Shown here piece after piece: positions 1 to 10,505 of a stretch of DNA of 64,000 nt. Source of the stretch: Cephalopachus bancanus (lineage: Eukaryota; Chordata; Mammalia; Primates; Tarsiidae); contig JAPVLO010000403.1 of assembly GCA_027257055.1 (NCBI GenBank), positions 1,178,001 to 1,242,000 of the forward strand, written 5' to 3'. The position numbers and the translations under genes were made by a program. The first letter of the stretch is position 1; the number at the start of each line of letters is the position of its first letter. Under the pieces are notes generated by a model, which was not told the origin of the DNA, did no database searches, and saw only the letters and a list, made by a program, of their open reading frames with translations.

Positions 1-128
1 GCCCAGGCAACTTGGTGAGACTTCATCTCTACGATAAATCAAAAAAATTAGCCAGACATGGTAGCGTGCGCCTGTGGTTCCAACTACTTGGAAGGCTGAG
101 GCTCCAACTCAAAAAAAAAAAAAAAAAA
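1..128 (+). mobile_element. Alu (lineage type), cut by window start, right arm deleted
   Basis: The linker CTCTACGATAAATC and start of the right arm are present, but GGAAGGCTGAG jumps directly to GCTCCAACTC and the A-tail, losing about 90 bp of the right arm. Confidence 0.85.
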
Positions 129-300
129 TTTAGACTCAACCACAATGTTAAATAGCAGAGACTCATAGATTCCTAAACTGAGTGACTAGATGGATGGGTG
201 TTAGTTTACCAATCACCAGTTTATTTCCTGGATTAAATAAAGTTTTGTCTTCTTTTTCCTCCACATCCTTGGAGGAACACTCATTTAATTTGTAGAAATA

Positions 301-600
301 GGCCGGGCTGGGTGGCTCAGCCTGTAATCCCAGCAGTTTGGGAGGCCGAGGCTAGTGGATTGCCTGAGCCTGCAGGTTCAAGACCCACCCAGGGAATTTG
401 GTGAGACCTCCTCTCTACAATAAATCACAAAAACTAGCTGGGCGTTATGGCAGGTGTCTGTAGTTCCAGCTACTTGGAAGGCTGAAGCAGAAGTATCGCC
501 AGAACCCAGCAGATCGAGGCTGCAGTGATCGTGAGCGTGCTGGTGCACTCCAGTCTGGGTGACAGTGAGACTCCAACTAAAAAAAAAAAAAAAAAAAAAA
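301..600 (+). mobile_element. Alu, full length
   Basis: GGCCGGGCTGGGTGGCTCA start, both arms, and a 22-nt A-tail that abuts the next Alu directly. Confidence 0.92.
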
Positions 601-601
601 T

Positions 602-858
602 GGCCCGGCTCGATGGCTCAGCCTGTAATCCCAGAGCTTTGGGAGGACAAGGTGACTAGATTGCCTGAGCCCACGGGTTTGAGACCCGCCTGGGCAACTA
701 ATTAGCTGGGCGCCATAGCGCGCGCCTGTAGTTCCAGCTAATTGGAAGGCTGAGGTGGAAGAATCGCCAGAGCCCAGCAGGTGGAGGCTGCAGTGACCAG
801 GAGCGGCCACTGCACTCCAGTCTGGGTGACAGAGGGAGACTCCAACTCAAAAAAAAAA
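602..858 (+). mobile_element. Alu, near full length
   Basis: Follows the previous A-tail with one base between. The left arm lacks the GAGACCTCATCTCTACAATAAATC block. Confidence 0.9.
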
Positions 859-1620
859 TGTAGAAATGGAGTTGGATTTGTCTAACCTCAAAACTCACAT
901 TTTCTTGATTTCTCTCTGTTTTGCAATCAAAGCAACTCCCATCTCCACCGTTAGAACTATTTCTGTCAAGTGGAAAGACACCTAAGCTGACTTGTTAGAG
1001 TTTCCTTTCCCTTCAAAGAGACTGGAGACATGATGACAAATTCTTACTCTTTCTCTAGTCTCCATGAGACATCCTCTCTATCCTAATATGTTCTTTTCAA
1101 ACAGATTACAATTTAATCTCTTAACCGACAGCCATTTTTTCCCTCAAAATTTTTTCGGCAGTTGGGCTTGAAACTTTCCAGATTCCTCAGACACAGTCTT
1201 CTACCTTTTCCTTCTAGGTACAGATTATTAATCTGATGTACTCTTCTGTTACTATACTTTCAAATTTTTAAATTAATAATTTTCTCTTGCTACAAAAGCA
1301 GTACCTATTCAGTATAGGAAAAATGTAAAGTAAAAAAATATATATATACATATATGATATTATGATATATATCATAAACTCCTCCCCCTGAAAAAAAAAC
1401 CCTCAAAAAAACCTCTTCACCTCAAATTAGCCATTGTTAGTTTTTGGTGTATATCCTTCAAAAACAGATTTTTAATTTGTATGTGTGTGTATTTGTAAGT
1501 GGGTGTTTTTGGCAAAGTACATTCCTTATATACATTATTTTTAAATTTTTATATACATAAATAATATACATTATTTTTAATATACATTATTTAAAAATAT
1601 TTAATTTACATTACTTTAAA
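859..1620. other. Unassigned AT-rich intronic/intergenic DNA
   Basis: No gene or clear repeat was recognised apart from a short AT-rich (TA)n patch near 1338-1375. Confidence 0.5.
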
Positions 1621-1710
1621 ATCTCACACTGTCACCCAGCCTGGAGTATAGTGGCATGATCACAATGATCATGGCTCATGGCAGCCTTAATCTCCTGGTC
1701 TCAGGTGATC
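1621..1710 (-). mobile_element. Alu monomer-like fragment (old)
   Basis: CACTGTCACCCAGCCTGGAG through CTCAGGTGATC is the 3' portion of an Alu arm in reverse orientation, much diverged. Confidence 0.6.
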
Positions 1711-1802
1711 TTTCTTTTTTATATATATTTTTTATTTTATTTTGATTAATTATCTTGTTTGTTTACTTATTTATTTATTTACTTACTCACTTATTTATTT
1801 AG

Positions 1803-2076
1803 TCGTAGTCTCACTCTGTCACCCAGGCTGGATTGCAGCGACTCGCTCACACCACTGCAGCCTCGATCTGCTGAGCTTGGCGATCCTTCCACCTCAGCCT
1901 TCAAAATAGCTGGAACCACAGGCATGCACCACCACACCTGACTGATTTTTTTTTTTATTTTAGAGACGAGGTCCTTTCATGTTGCCCAGGCTGGTCCCCA
2001 ACCCCTGAGCTCAGGCAATCTCTCGCCTCCACCTCCCAAAGTGTTGGGATCACAGGTGTGAGCCACTGGGCCTGGC
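1803..2076 (-). mobile_element. Alu
   Basis: Reverse-oriented copy preceded by a degenerate (TTTA)n tail (1757-1802) and ending GCCACTGGGCCTGGC. Confidence 0.9.
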
Positions 2077-2162
2077 TTTTCTTTCTTTCCCTTCTTTCCT
2101 TCTTTCTTTCCTTCTTTCCTTCTTTCTTTCCTTCTTTCCTTCTTTCTTTCCTTCTTTCTTTC

Positions 2163-2213
<51 letters not shown>

Positions 2214-2266
2214 GTCTTTCTTTCTGTCTTTCTCTCTTTCTTTCTCTCTTTCTCTCTTTCTTTCTC
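2077..2266. repeat. (TTTC)n pyrimidine microsatellite, 190 bp
   Basis: Almost uninterrupted TTTC/TTCC/TCTC units begin immediately at the 5' end of the Alu. The strand is nearly pure pyrimidine and could form triplex DNA. Confidence 0.95.
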
Positions 2267-2317
2267 AGGATTTTTTGAGGACAGAAAAGATCCCAGAGTG
2301 GGAGGGGGTTGCCTTCA
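2266..2317 (-). repeat. Fragment of an unassigned repeat shared with 37655-37736
   Basis: CAGGATTTTTTGAGGACAGAAAAG and the following AGTGGGAGGGG match the copy near 37670. See the entry there. Confidence 0.5.
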
Positions 2318-2460
2318 GCATCCCAGATAGCTGGGACTACAGAGATGTGCTACCACACCTAGCAAATTTTTCTGATTTTTTGTAGAGATGAAGTTTCACT
2401 ATGTTGCCCAGACTAGTCTCTTAACTCTTGGACTCAAGCAGTCTGCTCATCTCAACCTAA
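2318..2460 (-). mobile_element. Old Alu fragment
   Basis: ATCCCAGATAGCTGGGACTACAG to CTCATCTCAACCT is the middle of a J-like Alu in reverse, without the end that would reach its head. Confidence 0.7.
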
Positions 2461-2692
2461 ATCTTTTTTTTTTTTTTACCAACTAATCTTTTGTGAATAT
2501 TAAATTGCTACTTGGGTTTTTTTTAATTAATAGATTTTATTTTTTAGAATAGTTTTAGATTTACAGAAAAGTTGAGCAGATACCAAAAGTTCCCATATGT
2601 CCCTGGCACACAGTTTTCCCTATTATTAACATTGTATGTTAGGATAGTATATTTGTTACAATAAATGAACCAATACTGATACATTATTATTG

Positions 2693-2805
2693 TTTTTGAG
2701 TTGGAGTCTCACTCTGTCATCCATTTTTTAAAAAAATTTATTTATTGTAGAGATGAGGTCTCGCCAAGTTGCCCGAGCTGGTCTCGAACCCGCGGGCTCA
2801 GACAA
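2693..2805 (-). mobile_element. Internally deleted Alu
   Basis: TTGAGTTGGAGTCTCACTCTG jumps to ATTTATTGTAGAGATGAGG. Flanked by the perfect 13-bp duplication GATACATTATTAT (2678-2690, 2806-2818). Confidence 0.85.
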
Positions 2806-3118
2806 GATACATTATTATGAACTAAGGTTCATATTTAATTCAGATCTCTTTAGTTTTTACCAAAGCTTTTTTTTTTTTTTCTGAATCACATCCAGGCATC
2901 CAGGATACCATGTGATATTCAGTTGCCATGTCTCCTTTGGCTACTCTTAAGTTTCTCAGACTTTCCTGCTTGTGATGACCTTGACAGTTTTGAAGAGTCA
3001 GGTATATTATAGGATGCCTCTCTGTTGGAATTTGTCTGATGTTTTTCTCATTTTTAGACTGGGGCTATGGGTTTTTGGGATGATTATCACAGAGATTAAG
3101 TACCATTTCATTATATAA

Positions 3119-3400
3119 CTTTTTTTTTGGTCAGTTGCCCAGGCTAGAGTGCCGTGGCATGATTACCTCTCACTGTAGCCTCGACCTCCTGAGCTCAGGA
3201 GAACCTTCCACCTCACTTTCCCTAGTAACTGGGACAACAGGTATGCACCATCACACCCAGCTAATTTAAAAAAAAATTTTTGTAGAGACAAGATCTCACT
3301 ATGTTGTCCAGGCTGGTCTCAAACTCCTGGCCTCAAGTGATCTTCCTGCCTCAGCCTCCTAAAGTGCTGAGATTTCAGGAATGAGCCACCTCACCCAGCC
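3119..3400 (-). mobile_element. Alu, older (J-like)
   Basis: Target-site duplication TTTCATTATATAA at 3106-3118 and 3402-3414. Confidence 0.9.
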
Positions 3401-3588
3401 GTTTCATTATATAATATTAAGGGCACATACTGTCAACATAATTTATGACTATTGATGTTGACCTTGGTCACCTGGCTGAAGTAGTGTTTGGTCTCCAGCT
3501 TTAAAAATATTCCTCCTTGATTTTCAATATTGTATTGGATAAAATTCCCTATACACATTTAAGGAATGGATAGTTTTATTCCTCCCCC

Positions 3589-3882
3589 TTTTTTTTTTTT
3601 TTTTTTTTTGAGTCTCACTCTGTGGCCCAGGCTGGAGTGCAGTGGCATGCACTTGGCCACTGCAGCCTCTACCTGCTAGACTCAGGTGATCCTTCTGCCT
3701 CAGCCTTCCAAGTAGTTGGAGCCACAAGCACATGCCACCACACCCAGCTAATTTTTTGATTTACTATAGAGAAGAGGTCTCACTAAGTTACCCAGGCTGG
3801 TCTCAAACCCTGGCTCAGGCAATCCTCTCATCTCTGCCTCCCAAACTGCTAGGATTACAGGTATGAGCCACCACGCCCAGCC
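3589..3882 (-). mobile_element. Alu, full length
   Basis: T-tail of about 20, both arms, flanked by ATTCCTCCCC on both sides. Confidence 0.92.
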
Positions 3883-4289
3883 AATTCCTCCCCTTTTAAA
3901 GCGGAGAATCTACATAATTTATTTGGAAGTCTGCATGAGAGATTTGTCTCTTCTCCCTCATGTATTAATTGATTCATTTATTTATATCACTATGGACTCA
4001 TGAGTATTTGTCTTAGGTTTTTAAACTATAATCCAATGCTACTTTATTTTGTTGCTCAAATTGTGCCAGTCTTGGCCATTGTGAACTCTTTCAGTTGGCT
4101 CTCATGCCCCTTTGACATAGCACCATCAATATGTGAATGTGGTTCTTGTTTTGAACACTTCCTTACTGCTGGCACCGCAATATGCTCCTGTCTCATCTTG
4201 TATATGTTCTGGCCTGTCCTAGAATCAGTCATTTCTACAAGGAGCTCTGGTTCCTTTTATTGAAAAATAGTATTAAAAATCAAGATGTG

Positions 4290-4570
4290 GGCCGGGCTCA
4301 GTGGCTCAATCTGTAATCCCAACACTTTGGGAGGCCGAGGCGAGAGGATTGCCTGAGCCCGTGGGTTTGAGACCCACCCGGGCGTCTTTGCGAGATCTCA
4401 TCTCTACAATAAATAAAAAATTAACCAGGCATGGTAGCGCACCCCTGTAGTTCCGGCTACTTGGAAGGCTGAGGCGGAAGAATCACCGGAGCCCAGCAGG
4501 TTGAGGCTGCGGTGGCTGGGAATGGCCACTGCACTCGTCTGAGTGAGACTGCAACTCAAAAAAAAAAAAA
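4290..4570 (+). mobile_element. Alu, full length
   Basis: Flanked by the duplication AAATCAAGATGTGG in the L1. Confidence 0.92.
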
Positions 4571-4744
4571 TCAAGATGTGGGTGCTAGGTGTGCTCTTGC
4601 TACTGGAATGTCATTTATTTCAAGTTTCCTTTTCATTTGGTGATTTTATTTCCCATCCTAACTGCCTCCGACTGGCTTCTCAGGAACGGTGATTAAGAGA
4701 CAGAGTTTAGTTCAGTAGGAGGAACTTGAAATTCATCAGATTTG

Positions 4745-5071
4745 GGCCAGATGTGGTGGCTCATGCCTATAATCCTAGCACTTTAGGAGGCCCAGGTGAG
4801 AGAATTGACTGAGCTCACGGGTTTGAGACCAGCCTGAGCAACACAGGTTTGAGACCAGCCTGAGCAACTTCGCCAGACCTCATCCCTACAGTAAATCCAA
4901 AAATTAGCTGGGCGGAGTAGCGCATGCCTGTAGTTCCAGCTTCTTGGAAGGCCGAGGTGGAAGGCTCATCTGAGCCCATCAGGTCAAAGCTGCAGTGGCC
5001 GTGAGCTTGCCACTGCACTCCAACCTGGGCAACAGAGTGAGACTCCAACTCAAAAAAAAAAAAAAAAAAAA
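4745..5071 (+). mobile_element. Alu with internal duplication
   Basis: The segment GTTTGAGACCAGCCTGAGCAAC occurs twice in tandem near 4818-4867, making the left arm about 25 bp longer. Confidence 0.9.
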
Positions 5072-5074
5072 TTT

Positions 5075-5367
5075 GCCGGGCTCGGTGGCTCAGCCTGTAA
5101 TCCTGTGCTTTGGGAGGCTGAGGTGAGTGGATTGCCTGAGCCCACGTGTTCAAGACCCGCCTGGGCAACTTGGCGAGACCTCGTCTCTATAATAAATCAA
5201 AAATTAGCCGGGCGTGGTAGCGCACGCCTTAGTTCCAGCTACTTGAAAGGCTGAGGTGGAAGGATCGCTAGAGCCCAGCAGGTCTAGGCTGTGGTGCCGG
5301 GAGCATGCCACTGTACTCCAGTCTGGGCGACAGAGTGAGAATCCAGCTCAAAAAAAAAAAAAAAAAA
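5075..5367 (+). mobile_element. Alu, full length
   Basis: Directly follows the previous element. ATTTCATCAGAGTTG after it resembles AATTCATCAGATTTG before the pair, so the two may share one target site. Confidence 0.92.
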
Positions 5368-6048
5368 TTTCATCAGAGTTGATCACAGTGGAATGAACTG
5401 TCTTGAGGGGAAATACGCACACTCTCTTTAGGAAAATGCCACCAGAAGCTGAATAATTGACAATTTACAATGTGGAGTCCTGTACTGGAAGGGGGTTTAG
5501 ATGACCTTTAAGGGTCCTCCTAACTCCAAGTGGTATTTTAAAAGATCAGATTGATTGTCATGTCTCTTTTCCTCTGGTTGACAATGAAATTGGTGACTCA
5601 TCCCTGTGCTGCTCCCACAATGCCTGATATACTACCTTTTTTATGCTTAATAAATATTTTACTGCAATGCATAGCATTGGATTGAATTGGGGCTTAGTTG
5701 GGTTTGGAAGACCAGGGAGGAAAAAAATTCAAACGTCATATGTAGAAATGCAGATAGTGATAAACCAATTGTCTCAGAGATATACAGAAGTTTTTTCCAA
5801 GGGTTTAATCATTTTATCCTTGGTGCTACAACTATATTGTATTGTAAGTATCTGTCCTGCTGGGACCACATTTCATCCATGTTTGTATTACTAAATTGTT
5901 AAATTCTCTGCCTGGCACTATGCCTTCTCAGTCAAAATTTGTTGAATGACTTTGGCTTTTGAAATCCTAGGGAAAGGAGATTAGGTGTCTTGTACCTCCT
6001 TGGCTTACTGTCCATTCAACTGTACTTCTTTTCTGTTTTTTTAATCAG
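5368..6048. other. Unique intronic DNA before POLR3GL coding exon 1
   Basis: No gene was recognised. 5580-5665 and 5880-5950 resemble L2 3' tails (GCCTGGCACTATG...TTTGTTGAATGA). Confidence 0.4.
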
Positions 6049-6090
6049 ATTTTTCTCACTGGATCTCTGAATACCCAGGCCCCCTCCACC
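6049..6090 (+). other. POLR3GL: POLR3GL 5' UTR part of first coding exon
   Basis: A polypyrimidine tract and AG at 6047-6048 precede 42 nt of untranslated exon leading to ATG 6091. It follows that at least one noncoding exon lies upstream, outside the window, or hidden in unrecognised sequence before 6048. Confidence 0.8.
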
Positions 6091-9000
6091 ATGGCCAGCC
6101 GGGGTGGGGGCCGGGGTCGTGGCCGGGGCCAGTTGACCTTCAACATGGAAGCCGTGGGCATTGGGAAAGGGGATGCTTTGCCTCCACCAACCCTGCAGCC
6201 TTCTCCACTCTTCCCTGTGAGTATCTTCTCTCCTCAAGACTCCCATGTGCCCAGGCTGACCCTATATGATCTTGGATTCCTCCTGGTCCAACATACGAGG
6301 GGAGACCCAAAAAACCTGGAATTATCTTTTAGAGAGTGGACTCTTTGTAGGATAGGCTTCTGCCGCTAGGTAAGTGTTCTAGGAACCCATTGGCATCAGT
6401 GTACCAGCTAGTGTTGTGAGAGACTACATTTTGCTTCAATGAATGTCTTTTTCTTGAGGATTCTTGCAGTACGTTTGCCTGTTTCATGACGGGTGATTTC
6501 CAAGCACCCCTGCTCACACTGCACTGAGAGTTCAGCCGTTTTCCACCAAAAATGGCATGACCCTCATGCCCCACCCTCCCTATTCACCCGATGAAAAAAG
6601 TCCTCAAAGGGAAACATTTTGCCAATGTGGAAGAAGTGAAACAAAAAAGAGCAGAAGCACTTAAAAGGTATCAAAATTGATGCCTTCAAAAGTTGTTTTG
6701 AGCAGTGGGGAAGCACCTCGGCAGGTGTATTGCATCAAAATTGCATCAAATTTGAAGGCGACTGAAATTTGGACATGTAAGAATACATCCACAACTTTTT
6801 TGTGTGTGTGTGTGTGTGTTTTATTTGGAGTCTCACTGTCACCAAGGCTGGAGTGCACAGCCACCTCAGCCTCGACCTGCTGGGCTCAGGCTATCCTTCT
6901 GCCTTAGCCTCGTAAGTAGCCGGAACTACAGGCATGCGCCACCACACCTGGCTAATTTTTTGATTTATTGTAGAGATGAGGTTTCGCTAAGTTGCCCAGA
7001 TTGGTCTCAAACCCGTGGACTCAGGCAATCCTCTCACCTCAGCCTCTCAAAGTGCTGGGATTGTGGGCATGAACCACCACACCCAGACCATTCACAACTT
7101 TTAATAAATAAATTCCAGGGTTTTTTTGGTCCCCCCTCATATAACCATCCTCATCTTGCCCCTCCCTGTCTCTCTAGACTCCTAACTGACGAGATGTTTT
7201 CAAAGCAAAGAAGTGTCTACCCTTACTCTCATACTCTCAGGGCCCCAGCTTTCAAAATGCTGTGTTGCTTCCTCCATTCTCTTGTAGCCCTCTGTTCAGT
7301 GGGAACATTGGGTTAACCTGGGAGAAGTCCTTCTAGATTTGTACTACAGCATTTTCCCTCTGAACTGGCCGCTGCCCCTGCCTCTTTAGCCCTTGGAATT
7401 CCGCCCAGTGCCTCTACCCTCAGGAGAGGAAGGGGAATATGTCCTGGCACTGAAGCAGGAGCTACGAGGAGCCATGAGGCAGCTTCCCTACTTCATCCGG
7501 CCTGCTGTCCCCAAGAGAGGTCAGTTGGAATGCTAGCATTGTGTTCTGAGTGCCTTCCGGGGGTTGTGCCTGTACTCTGCACCACTGGGGTCAAGAGGCA
7601 CCGGAAGTACACTAACTATGGGGATCTTTGTAATTACTCCTGTATCTGAAATGCTACAGTATTCAAGGTTTGTTTTGAGGCTGAAAATAGTCTTGGGACA
7701 GTAGGGGGTTAAGTATTAAGATCTTATTTCAGTCGGGTGCAGTGACTCATACCTGTAATACCAGCACTTTGGGAGGCAGAGGCAAGAGGATTGCCTGAGT
7801 CCAGGGATTTGAGACCAGCCTGGGCAACTTGGTGAGACCTCATCTCTATAAATACATCAAAAAATTATCCGGGTGTGGTGGTGCGCACCTGTGGTTCTAG
7901 CTACTTGGAAGGCTGAGGCGGAAGGTCTAGGCTGCAGTGGCCTTGAGCGTGCCACTGTACTCCAACCTAGGCAACAGAGTGAGACTCCAACTCAGAAAAA
8001 AGAAAGATCGTGTTTCATACATATGAATAAGGATGTATTAAACATTTTAGCAATTTGGTTATTAGAGGCACCAACCAGTCAGAAGGGAACCGGGGCCAGA
8101 TCTCAGAGAACCCCATCTAAGTAAAGTATTAACCCTTTGGTTAGTGAGTGGGTCATGGGGAGGTCAGGAAGACCAGGCAGGACTAGAGAAGGGAGTGCTA
8201 TTGGGGGACTTGGGACAGTGGATATTTACTAACTGGTGTGGAAGTACAGTATTTCAGTATATTGACAACCAGCTGAGGCTCAGAGAAATGAAAAATTTAC
8301 CTGAGTTAACCCTGTAAACAAGGAGTAAAGAGATGGCTGAAACCCTGGGTTCTTGTTCCCTAGTATACTTCCACTACACTTCTCAACATAACTATGCCTT
8401 TGAGCTAAGGGAGAAAAAAACTCATTGTACTTTTGAGTGACCTGAGGAGCAATTTGGAGTGATGAGGTCCTCACTGAAGCTGACTCCCTGTATTCTGGGC
8501 TTGGGGTGAGGGGAAGAAAATTCCTGAGTATTGAGAGGGCTGGACCCTCAGGAACAACCCTGTTCTAGGACTCTGAAGGGATAACACTTTGACCCTTCAC
8601 CTCTGACCCCTCAGATGTGGAACGTTACTCAGACAAATATCAGATGTCAGGGCCAATTGACAATGCCATCGACTGGAACCCTGGTAAGTGGTGAGCCCTT
8701 TCATTGACTGCCCTTCTTTCAAGTGCTTGTGATGCTTCAAGCCACCACCACCATCCCCAACGTCCCCACCCCCCTATCCAGTATCTGCAAAGTAGAGCTT
8801 TAGTTGTGTTCCAAGACACTCTCAGACTCTCCCTGAAAAACCTATTAAATAACGCCCACTCCTCAGGAGGCATCCAAGCCACAGTTTTGCTTTGAGCAAC
8901 TTTGATCCAATCCCCTCCTTCCTCTCCTTTAAAACCCTTGCTTCTCCTTTATTATCAGTCATCATTCATAGGAGATTCCACCCAACCCCAGGGTCCTATT

Positions 9001-10080
9001 GATATCCATTTCCCACTGTCCCCAGACTGGCGGCGTCTACCCCGGGAGCTAAAGATCAGAGTGCGGAAGCTGCAGAAGGAGCGTGAGTGTATTTGGAAAA
9101 AGGGAGAAGAGAGTCAACCCCATCAGCCAGAAGACCAAGGCTGCTGGCGATCTCACCTGCCCTTCCAGTTCCTACCCAGTCCAAGTGCTGTTGTTGGATG
9201 TAATAATGGCCACATGAGGGCAGCAGAGTGACACATTCTCTGCAGGAGGTCAGGGTAGAAAGTTCCAGGGAAGTCCAGGACTGGGGCTGCAGCAGGGCCT
9301 CCAGGGAATGGGCTAGAAGGGGGGGAGGAGTTCCAAGATTAGATCCCTGATGGTTCACCTTTCGATGCCCCCTCCACCAGGGATCACCATTCTACTCCCC
9401 AAGAGGCCCCCTAAGACCTCAGAAGATAAGGAGGAAACAATACAGAAACTAGAGGTGAGGGGGAAGTGTGCTCAGGGACCTCCTGAGCCTCACATGCATT
9501 TCCTCTCTCTTGACCCATGTGCGCTTCAATTTTTCCCTCTGAGCTGAATCAGAGTTTCTCTTCCCATTCATGTTCACTTGAGACCCTGGAGAAGAAGGAG
9601 GAAGAAGTGACTTCAGAGGAAGATGAGGAGAAAGAAGAAGAAGAAGAGAAGGAAGAGGAGGAAGAAGAGGAGTATGATGAAGAAGAACATGAAGAGGTGA
9701 AGGGGACCTCCTTCCACCTCAGTGCTCCTCCCTTCCCCTCATAAGCTCTGGGGATCTCAACTCTTTACACACGGATGGTCTCCTCAGAGGGTTAGAGGAC
9801 CAAAGAAGAAAGTGGCCCCAGAGACTAGGAGCTTCCCTCTACTTCATCAGTCCCTGGGCTCTTCTCAAAAATGAACTATAGCTAGAAGGATGCCCTGGGC
9901 CTGGAATGGTGTGATTGGGAGGGAAGGGGCCTGGTGCACAGGGAGAAAGAATGCCAACACAGGCCTGACTTTTACTTCTTTTTTCCATTTCAGGAAACTG
10001 ATTACATCATGTCATATTTTGACAATGGAGAGGACTTTGGGGGTGACAGTGATGACAATATGGATGAGGCTATATATTGA
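6091..10080 (+). CDS. POLR3GL: RNA polymerase III subunit RPC7-like (RPC32-beta), 7 coding exons
   Basis: Coding exons join 6091-6216, 7390-7519, 8615-8683, 9026-9082, 9381-9454, 9583-9696 and 9994-10080 (TGA), giving 218 codons, the length I recall for human POLR3GL. Each intron starts GT and ends AG, and the phases close. The first coding exon begins at an acceptor at 6049, and ATG at 6091 follows CCACC, a good Kozak context. The N-terminus ([14 protein letters not shown]) is Gly/Arg-rich. A middle segment ([27 protein letters not shown]) is typical of the RPC7 family. The C-terminus is a long Glu-rich tract (exon 7, GAA/GAG codons) followed by an acidic tail ending DEAIY. In the family this subunit joins RPC3 and RPC6 in the Pol III-specific trimer that helps promoter opening in the nucleus. 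POLR3G is the stem-cell paralogue. Apparent changes from the human protein as remembered are minor (Met for Val near residue 19). The promoter and first noncoding exon are not seen and should lie upstream of the window. Confidence 0.97.
6800..6820. repeat. (TG)n microsatellite
   Basis: About ten TG units at the tail end of the reverse Alu. Confidence 0.9.
6822..7089 (-). mobile_element. Alu in POLR3GL intron 2 (antisense to gene)
   Basis: Inserted in the mariner relic; CATCCACAACTTTT and CATTCACAACTTTT flank it. It pairs with the + Alu in intron 3. Confidence 0.92.
7732..8006 (+). mobile_element. Alu in POLR3GL intron 3 (sense)
   Basis: CGGGTGCAGTGACTCATACCTG start. The right arm lacks GATCGCCTGAGCCCAGCAG. 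Confidence 0.9.
8255..8400 (+). mobile_element. MIR fragment
   Basis: CTGAGGCTCAGAGAAATGA... and AAACCCTGGGTTCTTG match the MIR core and 3' half in POLR3GL intron 3. Confidence 0.55.
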
Positions 10081-10505
10081 AGAAAAACCCTAAACAGCTC
10101 CTTGGACCCTCATATCTTTCTTGATTTGGGGATGCAGAGAGTAACCGTCCCTATTATACAGTTTTGTGGACAAGCAGATCATTTGGTCAGAGCTCTGGTA
10201 ACCTGTTTGCTCACTCAAGACAGGAGTAGAGAATGATGACAGCTAGCTTCTTTTCTACCCTTCCCTTCCTTCCACCCTTGTATGGCCCCTGGTAATCCTG
10301 GGGAAAGTGCAAAGGACAAATGTCTTAACTGTATGAAGGGAGAAAAGAGAACTGAAAGAAGAACTGGGAGTGTAAGAGCTGAGACAGCTGTGCATATGTC
10401 CCTACCCAACTTGTACAGGTCTTTCTGGAGATAATTGGGGGTGGGAGCAGTTAGGAGGAGTAAGTCCAGTTTTATATTTTTAAATAAAGTGATTTTATTT
10501 GACTC
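10081..10505 (+). other. POLR3GL: POLR3GL 3' UTR
   Basis: About 420 nt of unique, repeat-free sequence follow the stop codon and run to a canonical polyadenylation signal. The exact cleavage site is inferred to lie 15-20 nt past the signal. Confidence 0.8.
10483..10488 (+). terminator. POLR3GL: POLR3GL polyadenylation signal AATAAA
   Basis: AATAAA sits about 400 nt after the stop codon and is followed by a T-rich and then GT-containing stretch (TGATTTTATTTGACTCTATG), as expected for a cleavage and polyadenylation site. Confidence 0.8.

Larger units (their letters stand above)
2530..4640 (-). mobile_element. Ancient L1 (L1M-class) fragment interrupted by four Alus
   Basis: Segments 2530-2690, 2819-3118, 3402-3588, 3883-4289 and 4571-4640 read as one continuous old mammalian L1 in reverse: AGAATAGTTTTAGATTTACAG, TTTGTCTGATGTTTTTCTCA, GTTGATGTTGACCTTGGTCA and CTTTCAGTTGGCTC are familiar parts. 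Target-site copies flank several of the Alus within it. The subfamily name is not assigned. Confidence 0.75.
6440..7141 (+). pseudogene. Decayed Tc1/mariner transposon with C-terminal transposase, split by an Alu
   Basis: Conceptual translation in shifting frames gives mariner landmarks in order: PAHTAL near 6510, KNGMT then MPHPPYSPD at 6550-6592, [21 protein letters not shown] at about 6603-6665, [10 protein letters not shown] near 6680-6709, GRCIAS near 6722, and FEGD-stop near 6752-6766. HPPYSPD is the conserved block around the last catalytic Asp. The part between SPD and LKGK is deleted, and stops and frameshifts are present. The tail (AATAAATTCCAGGG...GGTCCCCCCTCAT, 7106-7141) resembles a mariner end. 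An Alu (6822-7089) is inserted just before it. It lies in intron 2 of POLR3GL and is inactive. Confidence 0.75.

Noticed and set aside
4000..4263. 87-codon open frame with hydrophobic stretches
   Set aside because: Lies wholly inside the reverse-oriented old L1; not a gene.
9517..9744. Acidic 75-codon frame as a separate small gene
   Set aside because: It is POLR3GL exon 7 (9583-9696) with intron read-through on both sides.
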